Below are positions 47,225 to 56,162 of a stretch of 64,000 nt of DNA, piece by piece (position 1 is the stretch's first letter; every line of letters starts with the position of its first letter). This stretch comes from Pseudomonas sp. MAG733B. GTDB lineage: Bacteria > Pseudomonadota > Gammaproteobacteria > Pseudomonadales > Pseudomonadaceae. Below the pieces are notes generated by a model. That model was given only the letters and a program-made list of their open reading frames with translations, was not told where the DNA came from and made no database searches. The stretch spans positions 5,518,001 through 5,582,000 of the forward strand of contig NZ_CP145732.1 of assembly GCF_036884845.1 (NCBI RefSeq), in the 5' to 3' direction. Both the position numbers and the translations under genes were made by a program.

Positions 47225-47329
47225 CCCTGTAGGAGCGAGCCTGCTCGCGATGGACGCAAGAGCAACGCGTTTATCCTGAAACCCCGCGCAATCGTTAACG
47301 ACCATCGCGAGCAAGCTCGCTCCTACAGG
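47225..47329. repeat. REP pair between fleR and the fliE promoter
   Basis: CCTGTAGGAGCGAGCCTGCTCGCGATGG and its inverted copy flank a 50-bp spacer, directly after fleR's opposite end and upstream of the RpoN site of fliE. Confidence 0.9.
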
Positions 47330-47336
47330 AATAGAG

Positions 47337-48722
47337 TCAGGTGGCGAACAAATACGCTTCTACGTCCATCCCGGCATCGCGCATCTGCGCCAGCTTGTAG
47401 CGCAAGGTGCGCGGGCTGATGCCCAGGCGTTCGGCGGCCTCTTTGCGACGGCCACGCTCGGTGCGCAGGGTGTCGATGATCATCTGGAACTCGCGACGAC
47501 GCAGGTCATCCCCCAACGCGCCAGCAGACTCGGCGTCGACTTCCAGTGGACGCACCGGCACCGGCGCCAATGACGGCAACGGCGCGCAGGCGACCGGCCC
47601 GGCCAGACAGAAATCCTGCGGCTGAATCAGGCCGCCCTGTTGCAGGATCAGCGCGCGCTGAATCGCGTTGTCCAGCTCACGCACATTGCCCGGCCACGGG
47701 TAACCGATCAGGCACGCTTGCGCCTCGGGCGACAGTCGCGCCGCGGCATGCTTCATTTTATTGACGTGTTTGGCCAGCAACCGCTCGGCCAGCGGCAGGA
47801 TATCGGCGGTGCGCTCGCGCAACGGACGCCACGCCAGTGGAAACACCGACAGGCGATAGTAAAGGTCTTCACGGAAACGCCCCGCCGCCACTTCCCCGGC
47901 CAGGTCACGGTTGGTGGTCGCGACCACGCGGATGTCCAGAGTGATCGGCTTGCGCGCGCCGACGCGTTCGACCTCGCGCTCTTGTAGCACGCGCAGCAAT
48001 TTGGCTTGCAGGCCGAGGGGCATTTCAGAAATTTCGTCGAGCAGGATGGTCCCGCCATCGGCCTGTTCGAACTTGCCGGCCTGCGCGGCAATGGCGCCGG
48101 TGAACGAGCCTTTTTCGTGGCCGAACAATGTGGCCTCGAGCATGTTGTCGGGGATCGCCGCGCAGTTGATTGCAATGAACGGCTGACTGGCGCGATGGGA
48201 GTGCTGATGGATGTAGCGCGCCAGCACTTCCTTGCCCGTCCCGGACTCGCCGGAGATCAATACCGTGGAATCACTGCGAGCTACCCGCGCGGCCAGGTCC
48301 AGCAGCTGCGCACTGGCCGGCTCCAAAGCCACCGGCCCTTCGCTGTCCGCGTTGCCGAGACTGCCCAGCGCATGCCGGGCGACCAGATCGAGCAAGGCCT
48401 TGGGTTCGAAAGGCTTGACCAGATAATCTGCCGCGCCCTGACGCATCGCATCCACTGCGCGCTCCACGGCACCGTGCGCCGTCATCAGCAACACCGGCAG
48501 TTGCGGCTGTCGCGCCCGCAGCAAGCCCAGCAGTTGATGACCATCCATGCCCGGCATGTTGACGTCGCTGAGCACCAGGTTGAACGCCTCGGCCTCGACT
48601 GCGCCCAAGGCGTCTTCCGCCGAACCGACGGCTGTGTATTCGTGACCGGCGAGCAACAGCGTATCGGCCAGTGCTTCGCGTAAAGCGCGGTCATCCTCGA
48701 CCAGTAGAACCTTGATACCCAT
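47337..48722 (-). CDS. fleR: Sigma-54-dependent response regulator FleR
   Basis: A 461-residue NtrC-type protein: receiver with Asp53 (VLSDVNMPGMDG), AAA+ domain ([13 protein letters not shown], sigma-54 loop GSFTGA, LLDEISEMPLGLQAKLLRV) and a C-terminal Fis-type helix-turn-helix (RRKEAAERLGISPRTLRYKL). FleS phosphorylates it; it activates class III flagellar genes. ATG at 48722 has GGAG nine bases upstream; GTG at 48731, overlapping the fleS stop, is an alternative. Confidence 0.95.
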   Translation of the reverse strand: MGIKVLLVEDDRALREALADTLLLAGHEYTAVGSAEDALGAVEAEAFNLVLSDVNMPGMDGHQLLGLLRARQPQLPVLLMTAHGAVERAVDAMRQGAADYLVKPFEPKALLDLVARHALGSLGNADSEGPVALEPASAQLLDLAARVARSDSTVLISGESGTGKEVLARYIHQHSHRASQPFIAINCAAIPDNMLEATLFGHEKGSFTGAIAAQAGKFEQADGGTILLDEISEMPLGLQAKLLRVLQEREVERVGARKPITLDIRVVATTNRDLAGEVAAGRFREDLYYRLSVFPLAWRPLRERTADILPLAERLLAKHVNKMKHAAARLSPEAQACLIGYPWPGNVRELDNAIQRALILQQGGLIQPQDFCLAGPVACAPLPSLAPVPVRPLEVDAESAGALGDDLRRREFQMIIDTLRTERGRRKEAAERLGISPRTLRYKLAQMRDAGMDVEAYLFAT

Positions 48723-48727
48723 GACTT

Positions 48728-49951
48728 TCACTCCGCTCCCTGAGCGCTGCTTTTTTCACTGACAAACAGCGGCAGGATGACCTGCGCACACGTGCCTCGG
48801 CCCACCCGCGAACGCAATTGCAACTCGCCCTGATGGGCACGGGCAACTGCCTTGACCACGGTCAGGCCGAGGCCGGTACCGGTGGCCTTGGTGGTGAAAA
48901 ACGGTTCACCCAGACGCGCCAGCACGACGCCGTCGATCCCGCTGCCGCTGTCACTGACGCACACACGCAAGTGGTTGTCGCGGGTATACAGGTGGACCTT
49001 CAGGTGCACGTCACCGGCACTGGCCTGAATAGCGTTTTCGATGAGATTGAGGATGGCCCCGACCAGGGTGTCGCGACTGCACAACAACTCGCCGGCATGG
49101 CTGTCGCACTGCCAGCGGACAGGCAGGTCCTGCACATGGGTCAGGGCTGCCGCTTGCAGCGACTGCATCAATTGTTTGGGGGTTACGCGATCGGTCAGGG
49201 GCAATTCACCGCGTGCAAACACCAGCATGTCGCGCACCTGATGCTCCAGCTCGTGCAGGCGCTCTTTGAGACGCCCGGCAAAACGCTGCTGGGTCTCGAC
49301 CGGCAATTCCTGCTCAGTCAAATGACTGGCGTAGAGCAGCGCGGCGGACAACGGCGTACGAATCTGGTGAGCGAGCGACGCAACCATGCGCCCGAGAGAG
49401 GACAGTCGCTCGTGTCGCGCCAGCTGATCTTGCAGGTGACGGGTTTCAGTCAGGTCGTTGAGCAACACCAGTTGGCCGGGCTCGGCATCCAGCGAGCGCG
49501 TGGCGATCGACAAGCGCCGACCATCCTTGAGTGAAACTTCATGACCGTCGTCTTCGCGAGGCGCAAAGCAGCGGGCAATGACATGTCGCCACAACTCACC
49601 CTCCAGCGGCAGGCCGAGCAGTTCACAGGCTGCCGGGTTGGCTTCGCGCACGATGCCCTGGGCGTCGATGACGATGACGCCACCGGGCAACAGGTCGAGA
49701 AGGTTCTGCAGACGGTTGGCCAGGCGTTCTTTTTCAGCCAGCTCCTGCATGCGCTGGGCGCTGACCACGGCCAGTTCACCCTTGAGCTCGGTGACCCGGG
49801 CTTCGAGCATGCTGTAGGAACTGGTCAACTGACTGGACATCTGGTTGAACAGGGCGAATGCCTGCTCGAGGCCAAGCCGGCTTGCCTGTTCTACGGACGA
49901 CGATTGCCCCAGGGCATTAGGGACAGGAGACATCTGGGCGACTTGGGGCAT
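48728..49951 (-). CDS. fleS: Sensor histidine kinase FleS
   Basis: A 407-residue cytoplasmic kinase without membrane helices. An N-terminal coiled coil (about 25-85) precedes a PAS domain (LLPGGVIVIDAQGIVREANPAACELLG), the phospho-acceptor His in MVASLAHQIRTPLSAAL, and the ATPase domain (NLIENAIQASAGDV, VSDSGSGIDG, GTGLGLTVVKAVARAHQGELQL). It pairs with fleR directly downstream. Confidence 0.95.
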   Translation of the reverse strand: MPQVAQMSPVPNALGQSSSVEQASRLGLEQAFALFNQMSSQLTSSYSMLEARVTELKGELAVVSAQRMQELAEKERLANRLQNLLDLLPGGVIVIDAQGIVREANPAACELLGLPLEGELWRHVIARCFAPREDDGHEVSLKDGRRLSIATRSLDAEPGQLVLLNDLTETRHLQDQLARHERLSSLGRMVASLAHQIRTPLSAALLYASHLTEQELPVETQQRFAGRLKERLHELEHQVRDMLVFARGELPLTDRVTPKQLMQSLQAAALTHVQDLPVRWQCDSHAGELLCSRDTLVGAILNLIENAIQASAGDVHLKVHLYTRDNHLRVCVSDSGSGIDGVVLARLGEPFFTTKATGTGLGLTVVKAVARAHQGELQLRSRVGRGTCAQVILPLFVSEKSSAQGAE

Positions 49952-50004
49952 CGTGCTCTCTCGCTTGGCTGACCGTCAGTGAAACGGAACGTTGCGAGGG
50001 ACGT

Positions 50005-50020
50005 AGCAATACCCGTGCCT
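50005..50020 (-). promoter_or_regulatory. RpoN promoter of fleSR
   Basis: GGCAC-GGGTA-TTGCT on the minus strand (AGGCACGGGTATTGCT) fits the sigma-54 consensus, about 54 bp before the fleS ATG. It agrees with known FleQ/RpoN control of fleSR in P. aeruginosa. Confidence 0.88.
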
Positions 50021-50061
50021 AAAAAAAACTTCTTATAAATGAAGCGCTTGAAAAACAGGCG

Positions 50062-51537
50062 TCAATCATCCGCCTGCTCATCTCCGTCACGACGGCTCAT
50101 GCCGTACTTGCGCATCTTTTCCACCAGTGTGGTGCGACGGATACGCAGACGTTCGGCGGCGCGAGCCACAATGCCATTGGCATCGTCCAGCGCCTGCTGG
50201 ATCAAGCCTTGCTCCAGACCACCGAGGTAGTCCTTCAGGTCCAGGCCTTCCGGCGGCAGCATGGCGTTGGCCGTGAAGTCCGGGGTATGACCGTTGATGG
50301 CCACCCGCTCTTCAAGATCGCTGCGCAAGCTGTCGACCAGTTGCTCGTCTTCGTCGTCGACGTAGCGGAATTTCTTCGGCAACTCGACCACGCCGATCAC
50401 CCCATACGGATGCATGATCGCCATGCGCTCCACCAGGTTCGCCAGCTCGCGGACGTTGCCCGGCCAGCCGTGACGACACAGCGACATGATGGCGGCGGAG
50501 TTGAAACGGATCGAACCGCGCTTCTCATGCTCCATGCGCGAGATCAGTTCGTTCATCAACAGCGGGATATCTTCGACGCGCTCACGCAGCGGCGCCATCT
50601 CGATCGGGAACACGTTCAAGCGGTAGTACAAATCTTCGCGGAAGGTACCGATCTCGATCATGCTTTCGAGATTCTTGTGGGTCGCCGCAATGATGCGCAC
50701 GTCGACGCTCTGGGTCTTGTTGCTGCCCACGCGTTCGAAGGTGCGCTCCTGCAATACGCGCAGCAACTTGACCTGCATCGGCAGCGGCATGTCGCCGATT
50801 TCATCGAGGAACAGGGTGCCGCCGTTGGCCAGTTCGAAACGCCCCGCGCGGCTGGTGATCGCACCGGTGAAGGCGCCCTTCTCATGACCGAACAATTCGC
50901 TTTCGAGCAGCTCAGCCGGGATCGCCCCGCAGTTGACCGGCACGAACGGCGCTTCACGGCGCTTGGAATGGTAATGCAGGTTGCGCGCGACCACTTCCTT
51001 GCCGGTCCCGGACTCGCCAAGGATCAGCACGCTGGCGTCGGTGTCGGCGACTTGCTGCATCATCTGACGGACGTGTTGGATCGCCCGGCTGGTGCCGACA
51101 AGGCTGCGGAAAAGATTGGGTTCGCGATGGCGACCGCGCTCGCGGGCCTGGTCGTACATTTCACGGTAGACCTGGGCACGGTGCAGCGAGTCGAGCAGTT
51201 TGCTGTAACTGGGCGGCATTTCGAGCGTCGAAAGTACCCGGCGACGCTGGTCGTCCGGCAGGTCAATGGAAGAATTATCGCCCATTAACAAAACCGGAAG
51301 GAACTCATCCCATGTCGCGAGTGTCTTTAGCAAGCCCATGAGTGCACCAGGAGCATTGACCGTCCCGATGAGGACACAGATCACTTCACGACTAGACGAT
51401 AAAGAGCCGACAGCCTGCTGCCAGTCGTGGCTACCGCAGGGTAAATTTTCTTCACCGAGAAAATTTAAAATCACCGCCAGGTCGCGGCGGCGGACGCTAT
51501 CGTCATCTATCAGCAGAATTTTGGTTTCACGCCACAT
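50062..51537 (-). CDS. fleQ: Flagellar master regulator FleQ
   Basis: A 491-residue enhancer-binding protein. The N-terminal receiver-like domain keeps [13 protein letters not shown] but lacks the phosphorylatable Asp ([13 protein letters not shown] at that strand), as usual for FleQ. The AAA+ domain has [20 protein letters not shown] and FLDEIGDMP. The C-terminal helix-turn-helix is [25 protein letters not shown]. It activates flagellar genes with RpoN and responds to c-di-GMP and FleN. A 172-bp gap separates it from fliT; I see no strong promoter hexamers there. Confidence 0.96.
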   Translation of the reverse strand: MWRETKILLIDDDSVRRRDLAVILNFLGEENLPCGSHDWQQAVGSLSSSREVICVLIGTVNAPGALMGLLKTLATWDEFLPVLLMGDNSSIDLPDDQRRRVLSTLEMPPSYSKLLDSLHRAQVYREMYDQARERGRHREPNLFRSLVGTSRAIQHVRQMMQQVADTDASVLILGESGTGKEVVARNLHYHSKRREAPFVPVNCGAIPAELLESELFGHEKGAFTGAITSRAGRFELANGGTLFLDEIGDMPLPMQVKLLRVLQERTFERVGSNKTQSVDVRIIAATHKNLESMIEIGTFREDLYYRLNVFPIEMAPLRERVEDIPLLMNELISRMEHEKRGSIRFNSAAIMSLCRHGWPGNVRELANLVERMAIMHPYGVIGVVELPKKFRYVDDEDEQLVDSLRSDLEERVAINGHTPDFTANAMLPPEGLDLKDYLGGLEQGLIQQALDDANGIVARAAERLRIRRTTLVEKMRKYGMSRRDGDEQADD

Positions 51538-51709
51538 GCAATAGCAACTTCCCTAGTCAACTCAATGCCCAAAATGCTGGGGCAAGCTAAACGCTTGCAG
51601 GCAGGATATGCCTGAAGACGACTGATATCTGGAGCCAGCCACTAGTTAAGTCAAAAAACCGTGCACAGTCAAATTTATGGCGCACTATGTTTGGATTAAC
51701 TGGCGTCAA

Positions 51710-52006
51710 TTAACCAAACAGATGGTAAACCTTTGCCGCGTTTTGCGCTTGGTTGATCTGCGTCATCTCGTCGACTATCGCTTGGCGCTCACCCATCGTC
51801 GCAGTCAGCAGGTCTTTGTAGACCGCCAACAACCCTTCCAGATTGCTGCGCAATGCCTCTTCGTCGATCGGCGCCTCGCTGAGCACCTCGTCAACGCATT
51901 CACGACAGGCCGTATCCAGTTCGCCAATCGCATCCCAATTGCGCGCCGCCAGGGCGTCGATCAGGGCTTCACGGGTTTCTTCTATGCGCCGCAGTGCTTG
52001 ACTCAT
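51710..52006 (-). CDS. fliT: FliT-like flagellar export chaperone
   Basis: A 98-residue helical protein (MSQALRRIEETREALIDALAARNWDAIGELDTACRECV) located directly after fliS. Size, helical content and position fit FliT, the chaperone for the cap protein FliD; sequence identity to enteric FliT is not obvious by eye. It starts 18 bp after fliS. Confidence 0.75.
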   Translation of the reverse strand: MSQALRRIEETREALIDALAARNWDAIGELDTACRECVDEVLSEAPIDEEALRSNLEGLLAVYKDLLTATMGERQAIVDEMTQINQAQNAAKVYHLFG

Positions 52007-52024
52007 GACGTGATCCTCAGACCT

Positions 52025-52420
52025 TCAGGCCGATTGATTGGCAATGGCATCCCAACCGCTTTTCAGGGTTTCAAGCAAACCCGACACCTCGTCGATGATC
52101 GCCGCGTCGTTATCGCGATTGGCTTCCATCAGACGCGTCATCATGTAGGCGTACAGATTGTCGAGCTGCTGCAGCGATGCCGGATCGTCGGTTTTTTCCG
52201 GGTTCAAGCCATCGCGCAGGCCAATGATGATGTCCACGGCCTTACCCATCATCAACCCCTTGAGTGCGATGTCGCCCCGCTCCATCGCGCCTTTGGCCTG
52301 GGCCATGCGATCCAGCCCGCCTTCCATCAGCAGCTGCACCAGGCGATGAGGGTTGGCTTCAGAGATCTGAGCATGGGAATTGACCTTCTGATATTGGCGA
52401 AGGGCTCTCATGGGGTTCAT
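52025..52420 (-). CDS. fliS: Flagellin export chaperone FliS
   Basis: A 131-residue four-helix protein with the FliS pattern (ALRQYQKVNSHAQISEANPHRLVQLLMEGGLDRMAQAKGAMERGD, then LRDGLNPEKTDDPASLQQLDNLYAYMMTRL). It keeps FliC unfolded until export. It has a possible FliA promoter of its own after the fliD terminator. Confidence 0.95.
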   Translation of the reverse strand: MNPMRALRQYQKVNSHAQISEANPHRLVQLLMEGGLDRMAQAKGAMERGDIALKGLMMGKAVDIIIGLRDGLNPEKTDDPASLQQLDNLYAYMMTRLMEANRDNDAAIIDEVSGLLETLKSGWDAIANQSA

Positions 52421-52470
52421 GTTTCTACCTCGTGACAGATAACAACTGAAAAAGGATTGCTCTGGTCTTT

Positions 52471-52497
52471 ATGTCGACTGAGCGACACATAACTTTA
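52471..52497 (-). promoter_or_regulatory. Possible FliA (sigma-28) promoter of fliST
   Basis: On the minus strand TAAAGTTA, 11 bp, GTCGACAT compares with TAAAGTTT-N11-GCCGATAA. The -35 fits well; the -10 has three mismatches. Confidence 0.4.
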
Positions 52498-52516
52498 ACG
52501 CAGACCCACCACCAAT

Positions 52517-52560
52517 GAAAAAACCCAGGCAGTATCATTACAGACTGCCTGGGTTTTTTT
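52517..52560. terminator. Bidirectional-looking terminator after fliD
   Basis: ACCCAGGCAGT and AGACTGCCTGGGT pair around an eight-base loop, with A runs on one side and T runs on the other. It ends fliD transcripts on the minus strand 15 bp after the stop. Confidence 0.85.
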
Positions 52561-52574
52561 ATGCCTGATCCGGA

Positions 52575-53963
52575 TCAGTTGTCTTTCGGATTGTTCAGCG
52601 CATTGAGCGTGGTCATGATGCTGTCGCTCTGTGCCCGCAGCTTGGCCACAAGGGAGTCCATCGCGGTGTACTTGGCCGTCAGGCTGGTTTGCAGGCTGGC
52701 CATGCGCGCGTCGAGGGAGTCCTGCTGCTTTTTCAAGTCATTCAGGCTGTCGGTCAGGGTTGCCGAACGGGCAGCGAACACACCGGTCTTGCTCAGGGCA
52801 AAGCTGTCGGTGGCGGACTTCATACGCGCCAGCAAACCGGTGTCACCGGTAAAGATGCCGTTGATGTCAGCGGCATTAGTCAGTGCGGCGGCATCGAACA
52901 ATTTATCGTCGACGGACAGCAACCCGGTTTTCTGATCAGTCTTGACGCCAAACTGAGCGAGAGACTTCAAATCCCCTGTCCCGCCCATCGCGTTCAACTC
53001 GGTACGCACCGACGACATCAATGAACGCAAGGAGGCATCGCCCGTGAGAGCGCCTGAAGTCACAGAACCATCAGGATTGGTGGTGACTTGAGTCTCGGAA
53101 TTCGAAGCCTTGATCAGGGCGTTGTAGGTATCGACGAAACCCTTGACCGCCGACTTCAGTGTCGCAGTGCTCGCAGACACAGTGATGGTTGCCGCCGTCG
53201 CTGGACCACCACCGGAAGGCGTCGGCGATACGCCGGTCAGTTTGAGCGTGATCCCGCTCACCGCGTCGGCGATGTTATTGGTCTTGGAGATCATGGACAC
53301 ACCGTCGAGAACGTACTCGGCGTTCTGCGGCGGAGCCAGGACAGTGACACCTGTCTGCAGGCCCGAGTTGCCCGACAGCGTCAGATCCGAGCCAACACCG
53401 GTCGTGGTCGAGGTCAACACCATGCGAGAGCCGCTAGCGTCGGTCAGGATGTTGGCGCTCAGCCCTTTGTTGGCGTACTGCGAGTTGATCGAGTCGCGCA
53501 CTTGCTGCAAGGTCGCGCCCGCAGGAATGCTGACGTCGAACGTGTCGCTGCCCTGCTTGATGCTCAGCGTGGTCGGCACGGAACCGGCGTTGACCACCGA
53601 AGACGCACCACCGGCGTAAACCTGGGTGGAAATCTTCGAGGCGGTTGCCAGCTTGGTGACCAACAGCGAGAAACTGCCCGCCGCCGCACCGTTACCGGTA
53701 GTCACGGTGGCGACCTTTTCATCGGAAGAAGTACCGCTCAAGCCACTGAAGCTGGAGGCGGTTTTCATGTTGTCCAGTGCGCTGCGGAAGGCGTCCAGCG
53801 CTGCCTGGATTTTGCCGATGGACGACAGCGAGGTGGTTGCTTTCAGCGTCTGATTGTTGATCTGCGTTTGCTTGGGCGCGCGTTCCGCGTCCACCAAAGA
53901 CTTCACGATCGACTGGGTATCGATGTTCGAACCAATACCGCTAACCGTTGTACCCGCCATCAT
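52575..53963 (-). CDS. fliD: Flagellar filament cap protein FliD
   Basis: A 462-residue protein with the HAP2 N-terminal domain (VSGIGSNIDTQSIVKSLVDAERAPKQTQINNQ), a Ser/Thr/Val-rich variable middle, and a C-terminal coiled coil (LNDLKKQQDSLDARMASLQTSLTAKYTAMDSLVAKL). It caps the filament and inserts flagellin. It follows flaG by 78 bp. Confidence 0.95.
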   Translation of the reverse strand: MMAGTTVSGIGSNIDTQSIVKSLVDAERAPKQTQINNQTLKATTSLSSIGKIQAALDAFRSALDNMKTASSFSGLSGTSSDEKVATVTTGNGAAAGSFSLLVTKLATASKISTQVYAGGASSVVNAGSVPTTLSIKQGSDTFDVSIPAGATLQQVRDSINSQYANKGLSANILTDASGSRMVLTSTTTGVGSDLTLSGNSGLQTGVTVLAPPQNAEYVLDGVSMISKTNNIADAVSGITLKLTGVSPTPSGGGPATAATITVSASTATLKSAVKGFVDTYNALIKASNSETQVTTNPDGSVTSGALTGDASLRSLMSSVRTELNAMGGTGDLKSLAQFGVKTDQKTGLLSVDDKLFDAAALTNAADINGIFTGDTGLLARMKSATDSFALSKTGVFAARSATLTDSLNDLKKQQDSLDARMASLQTSLTAKYTAMDSLVAKLRAQSDSIMTTLNALNNPKDN

Positions 53964-54023
53964 CTCTCTCCTTATCCAGTGGCTGCCGACATCTTGACTA
54001 AGTGCATCTTAATCAGCGACAGC

Positions 54024-54039
54024 AACAAAATTCATGCCA
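54024..54039 (-). promoter_or_regulatory. Weak RpoN-like site before fliD
   Basis: TGGCAT-GAATT-TTGTT on the minus strand has a good -24 half but TTGTT instead of TTGCA at -12. It sits 61 bp before the fliD ATG. Confidence 0.35.
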
Positions 54040-54041
54040 GT

Positions 54042-54392
54042 TCAGACTTTGTCGTCAAACAACAAACTACTGGCGTCCGACAGGCTTTGTGCCAGTTTCA
54101 GTGCGGTTTCCGAAGGGATCTGGCGAATCACGTCACCAGTTTCGGTGGCGATAACCTTGACCACGACCCGGCCGGAAGAATCATCAATGGAAAAATCCAG
54201 TTTGCGCTGGGCAGCCTGAACGAATTCCTGAATATCGGTAACGGCCTTCTCCAGGTCGTCGCGCTTGGGCTCGGAGCCCGATGACGCAACGGCTTCAACC
54301 TTAGGCTGATCCTGTTTGACGGGGGCATTCGGCGCTGCACTCTGAGGAGCAACGGCCGGATAAGACAAGTTCAACTTGACGCTCATGTCCAT
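54042..54392 (-). CDS. flaG: FlaG family protein
   Basis: A 116-residue protein: a variable N-terminal half and the conserved FlaG domain (about 45-115: KAVTDIQEFVQAAQRKLDFSIDDSSGRVVVKVIATETGDVIRQIPSE). FlaG affects filament length in Pseudomonas. ATG at 54392 has GAGGAG upstream; another ATG lies at 54386. Confidence 0.92.
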   Translation of the reverse strand: MDMSVKLNLSYPAVAPQSAAPNAPVKQDQPKVEAVASSGSEPKRDDLEKAVTDIQEFVQAAQRKLDFSIDDSSGRVVVKVIATETGDVIRQIPSETALKLAQSLSDASSLLFDDKV

Positions 54393-54411
54393 GCTAAATC
54401 TCCTCATCACG

Positions 54412-54443
54412 GAAAAGACGAAAGGGCACGTAAACGCGCCCTT
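54412..54443 (-). terminator. Terminator after fliC
   Basis: AAGGGCGCG-TTTA-CGTGCCCTT on the minus strand followed by TCGTCTTTTC, 24 bp after the fliC stop. One mismatched pair in the stem; partial read-through into flaG is likely. Confidence 0.7.
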
Positions 54444-54466
54444 CCGTCAGTCACCAAGCGCTGGAA

Positions 54467-55912
54467 TTACTGAAGCAGCTTCAGTACAGCGGATGGCAGC
54501 TGGTTAGCCTGGGACAGGATCGCGGTGGAAGCCTGTTGCAGGGTTTGTTGCTTGGTCAGCTGAGCAGTTTCCGACGCGAAGTCGACATCCTGGATCACGC
54601 CACGAGCAGCAGTGGAGTTGTCCGAGATGCTGCGCAGGTTGGCAACGGTGCTGTCGAAACGGTTTTGTACAGCACCGAGGTCAGCACGCTGGGAGTCGAT
54701 GTTGGCGATCGCCTGGGTGATCACGTCAACAGCGTTTTGCGCGTTGGTGGCGGTGGTCACGTCGGTGTTGCTGACAACGGTTTTAGCCGAGCTGACGGTA
54801 GTACCGGCGGCAACGAACAGACCGGTTGCACCAGCGCCGTTCAGCGAGTAGCTGTTGGTGGAGTTCAGGGAAACTGCACCAGTCACCTGAACTGCAGTTG
54901 CAGCAGCAGCAACAGCAGTGCCGTAGGAGCCAGCACCGTCTTTGGCAGCGATCGAGATACCGGCGATTGCGCTGGCGTCACCACCGTTCAGGATGATGTT
55001 CTCACCGGTGTCGGATTTGATTTCCAGGTTGCTGGTGGTGGAGTTGAAGTTAACGCTGATGCCCAGTTTGGCGGCGTTGGATTTCAATTGGTCAGCCAGG
55101 CCAGCAGTGTCGGTTACACCAACGATGTTGACCGCAGTACCCGAACCTACCTTGATGGTGAAGTTCGCAGTACCTGGCAGTGCACCAGTGATCGCTGCAG
55201 TGTTAACAGTGAACTTGGCTTCAGTGCTGGCAGTAGCCGACAGGCCACCGATGGCGCCGTTCATCTGAGCAGCGGTAGCTTTGGCAGACTGGCCAGTAAC
55301 GGTGGTGATGCTAGCGGTTTGGCCGCCACCGGTAATAGCGATTGCACCACCGGTAACACCAGCCAGCGAAGGCGGGATGGCTACGGATTTCAGCTGCTGG
55401 GAGCCGATGTTGTTAGCCGATACGTCGCCCAGAGTCATGTTGATGGTCTGGTTGGCGTTGGCGCCGACCTGGAAAGCGGTAGTACCGAAACCACCGTCCA
55501 GCAGGTTACGACCACCGAAGGTAGTGGTGGTAGCGATACGGGTCAATTCAGCGGTCAGAGCCGAGTATTCAGCGTTGTTCGACTTACGGTCTTCAGCGCT
55601 TGGCGAGCCGTTCGCGGAAGCCAGAGCCAGGGTACGCATTTTCTGCAGGATGTTGGTGGATTCTTGCATCGCGCCTTCAGCAGTTTGCGCGATGGAGATA
55701 CCGTCACCGGCGTTCTTGATAGCGGTTTGCAGGCCGTTGATCTGGCTGGTCAGACGGTTGGAGATTTGCAGGCCAGCAGCGTCATCTTTAGCGCTGTTGA
55801 TACGCAGGCCGGAAGACAGGCGTTGCATCGAAGTTTGCAGAGCGTCGGACGAACGGGTCAGGTTCTTTTGAACGTTCAGCGATGCAATGTTGGTGTTTAC
55901 TGTTAAAGCCAT
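54467..55912 (-). CDS. fliC: Flagellin FliC
   Basis: A 481-residue flagellin. The D0/D1 N-terminal (MALTVNTNIASLNVQKNLTR, RLSSGLRINSAKDDAAGLQI) and C-terminal (QADLGAVQNRFDSTVANLRSI, AQLTKQQTLQQASTAILSQANQ) parts are well conserved. The middle (about 170-390) is Ala/Thr/Gly-rich and variable, with many Ser/Thr that could be glycosylated. The flg22-type region (residues about 31-52) ends in Ser rather than Ala. A FliA promoter lies upstream. Confidence 0.97.
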   Translation of the reverse strand: MALTVNTNIASLNVQKNLTRSSDALQTSMQRLSSGLRINSAKDDAAGLQISNRLTSQINGLQTAIKNAGDGISIAQTAEGAMQESTNILQKMRTLALASANGSPSAEDRKSNNAEYSALTAELTRIATTTTFGGRNLLDGGFGTTAFQVGANANQTINMTLGDVSANNIGSQQLKSVAIPPSLAGVTGGAIAITGGGQTASITTVTGQSAKATAAQMNGAIGGLSATASTEAKFTVNTAAITGALPGTANFTIKVGSGTAVNIVGVTDTAGLADQLKSNAAKLGISVNFNSTTSNLEIKSDTGENIILNGGDASAIAGISIAAKDGAGSYGTAVAAAATAVQVTGAVSLNSTNSYSLNGAGATGLFVAAGTTVSSAKTVVSNTDVTTATNAQNAVDVITQAIANIDSQRADLGAVQNRFDSTVANLRSISDNSTAARGVIQDVDFASETAQLTKQQTLQQASTAILSQANQLPSAVLKLLQ

Positions 55913-55992
55913 GACGAAATCCTCGTTGGATGGATACTTCGGCTTCCGGCCCTGACATCCGTCGGGTTTGGCCTAGAGAACCTACGTAATAG

Positions 55993-56019
55993 TTATCGTC
56001 GTGAGGTGGCTTTGCTTGA
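55993..56019 (-). promoter_or_regulatory. FliA (sigma-28) promoter of fliC
   Basis: On the minus strand TCAAGCAA, an 11-bp spacer, then GACGATAA. Compared with TAAAGTTT-N11-GCCGATAA, the spacing is exact and the -10 has one mismatch. The predicted leader is about 75 bp. Confidence 0.8.
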
Positions 56020-56105
56020 GGGGTTTTTTCGAATTTTTTAGTGGCAGCTTGCCAGCCCTTTATTTTCAAGGCTTTAGAGACAGAAAATCGGCGCCAGAAA
56101 AAGGC

Positions 56106-56142
56106 AAAACGCCCGGAGACTTACGTTTCCGGGCGTTTTTAT
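56106..56142. terminator. Strong terminator between the KAS III-like gene and fliC
   Basis: AAAACGCCCGGA and TCCGGGCGTTTT pair closely around a short loop, with T-rich ends on both strands. On the minus strand it lies 21 bp after the stop of the KAS III-like gene. Confidence 0.88.
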
Positions 56143-56162
56143 TACAGCAGATATCGGGTTGA

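Noticed and set aside
51668..51681. Possible FleQ box upstream of fleQ (about 10 of 14 bases like GTCAATAAATTGAC)
   Set aside because: Match is too weak in an AT-rich gap, and no second half-site supports it.
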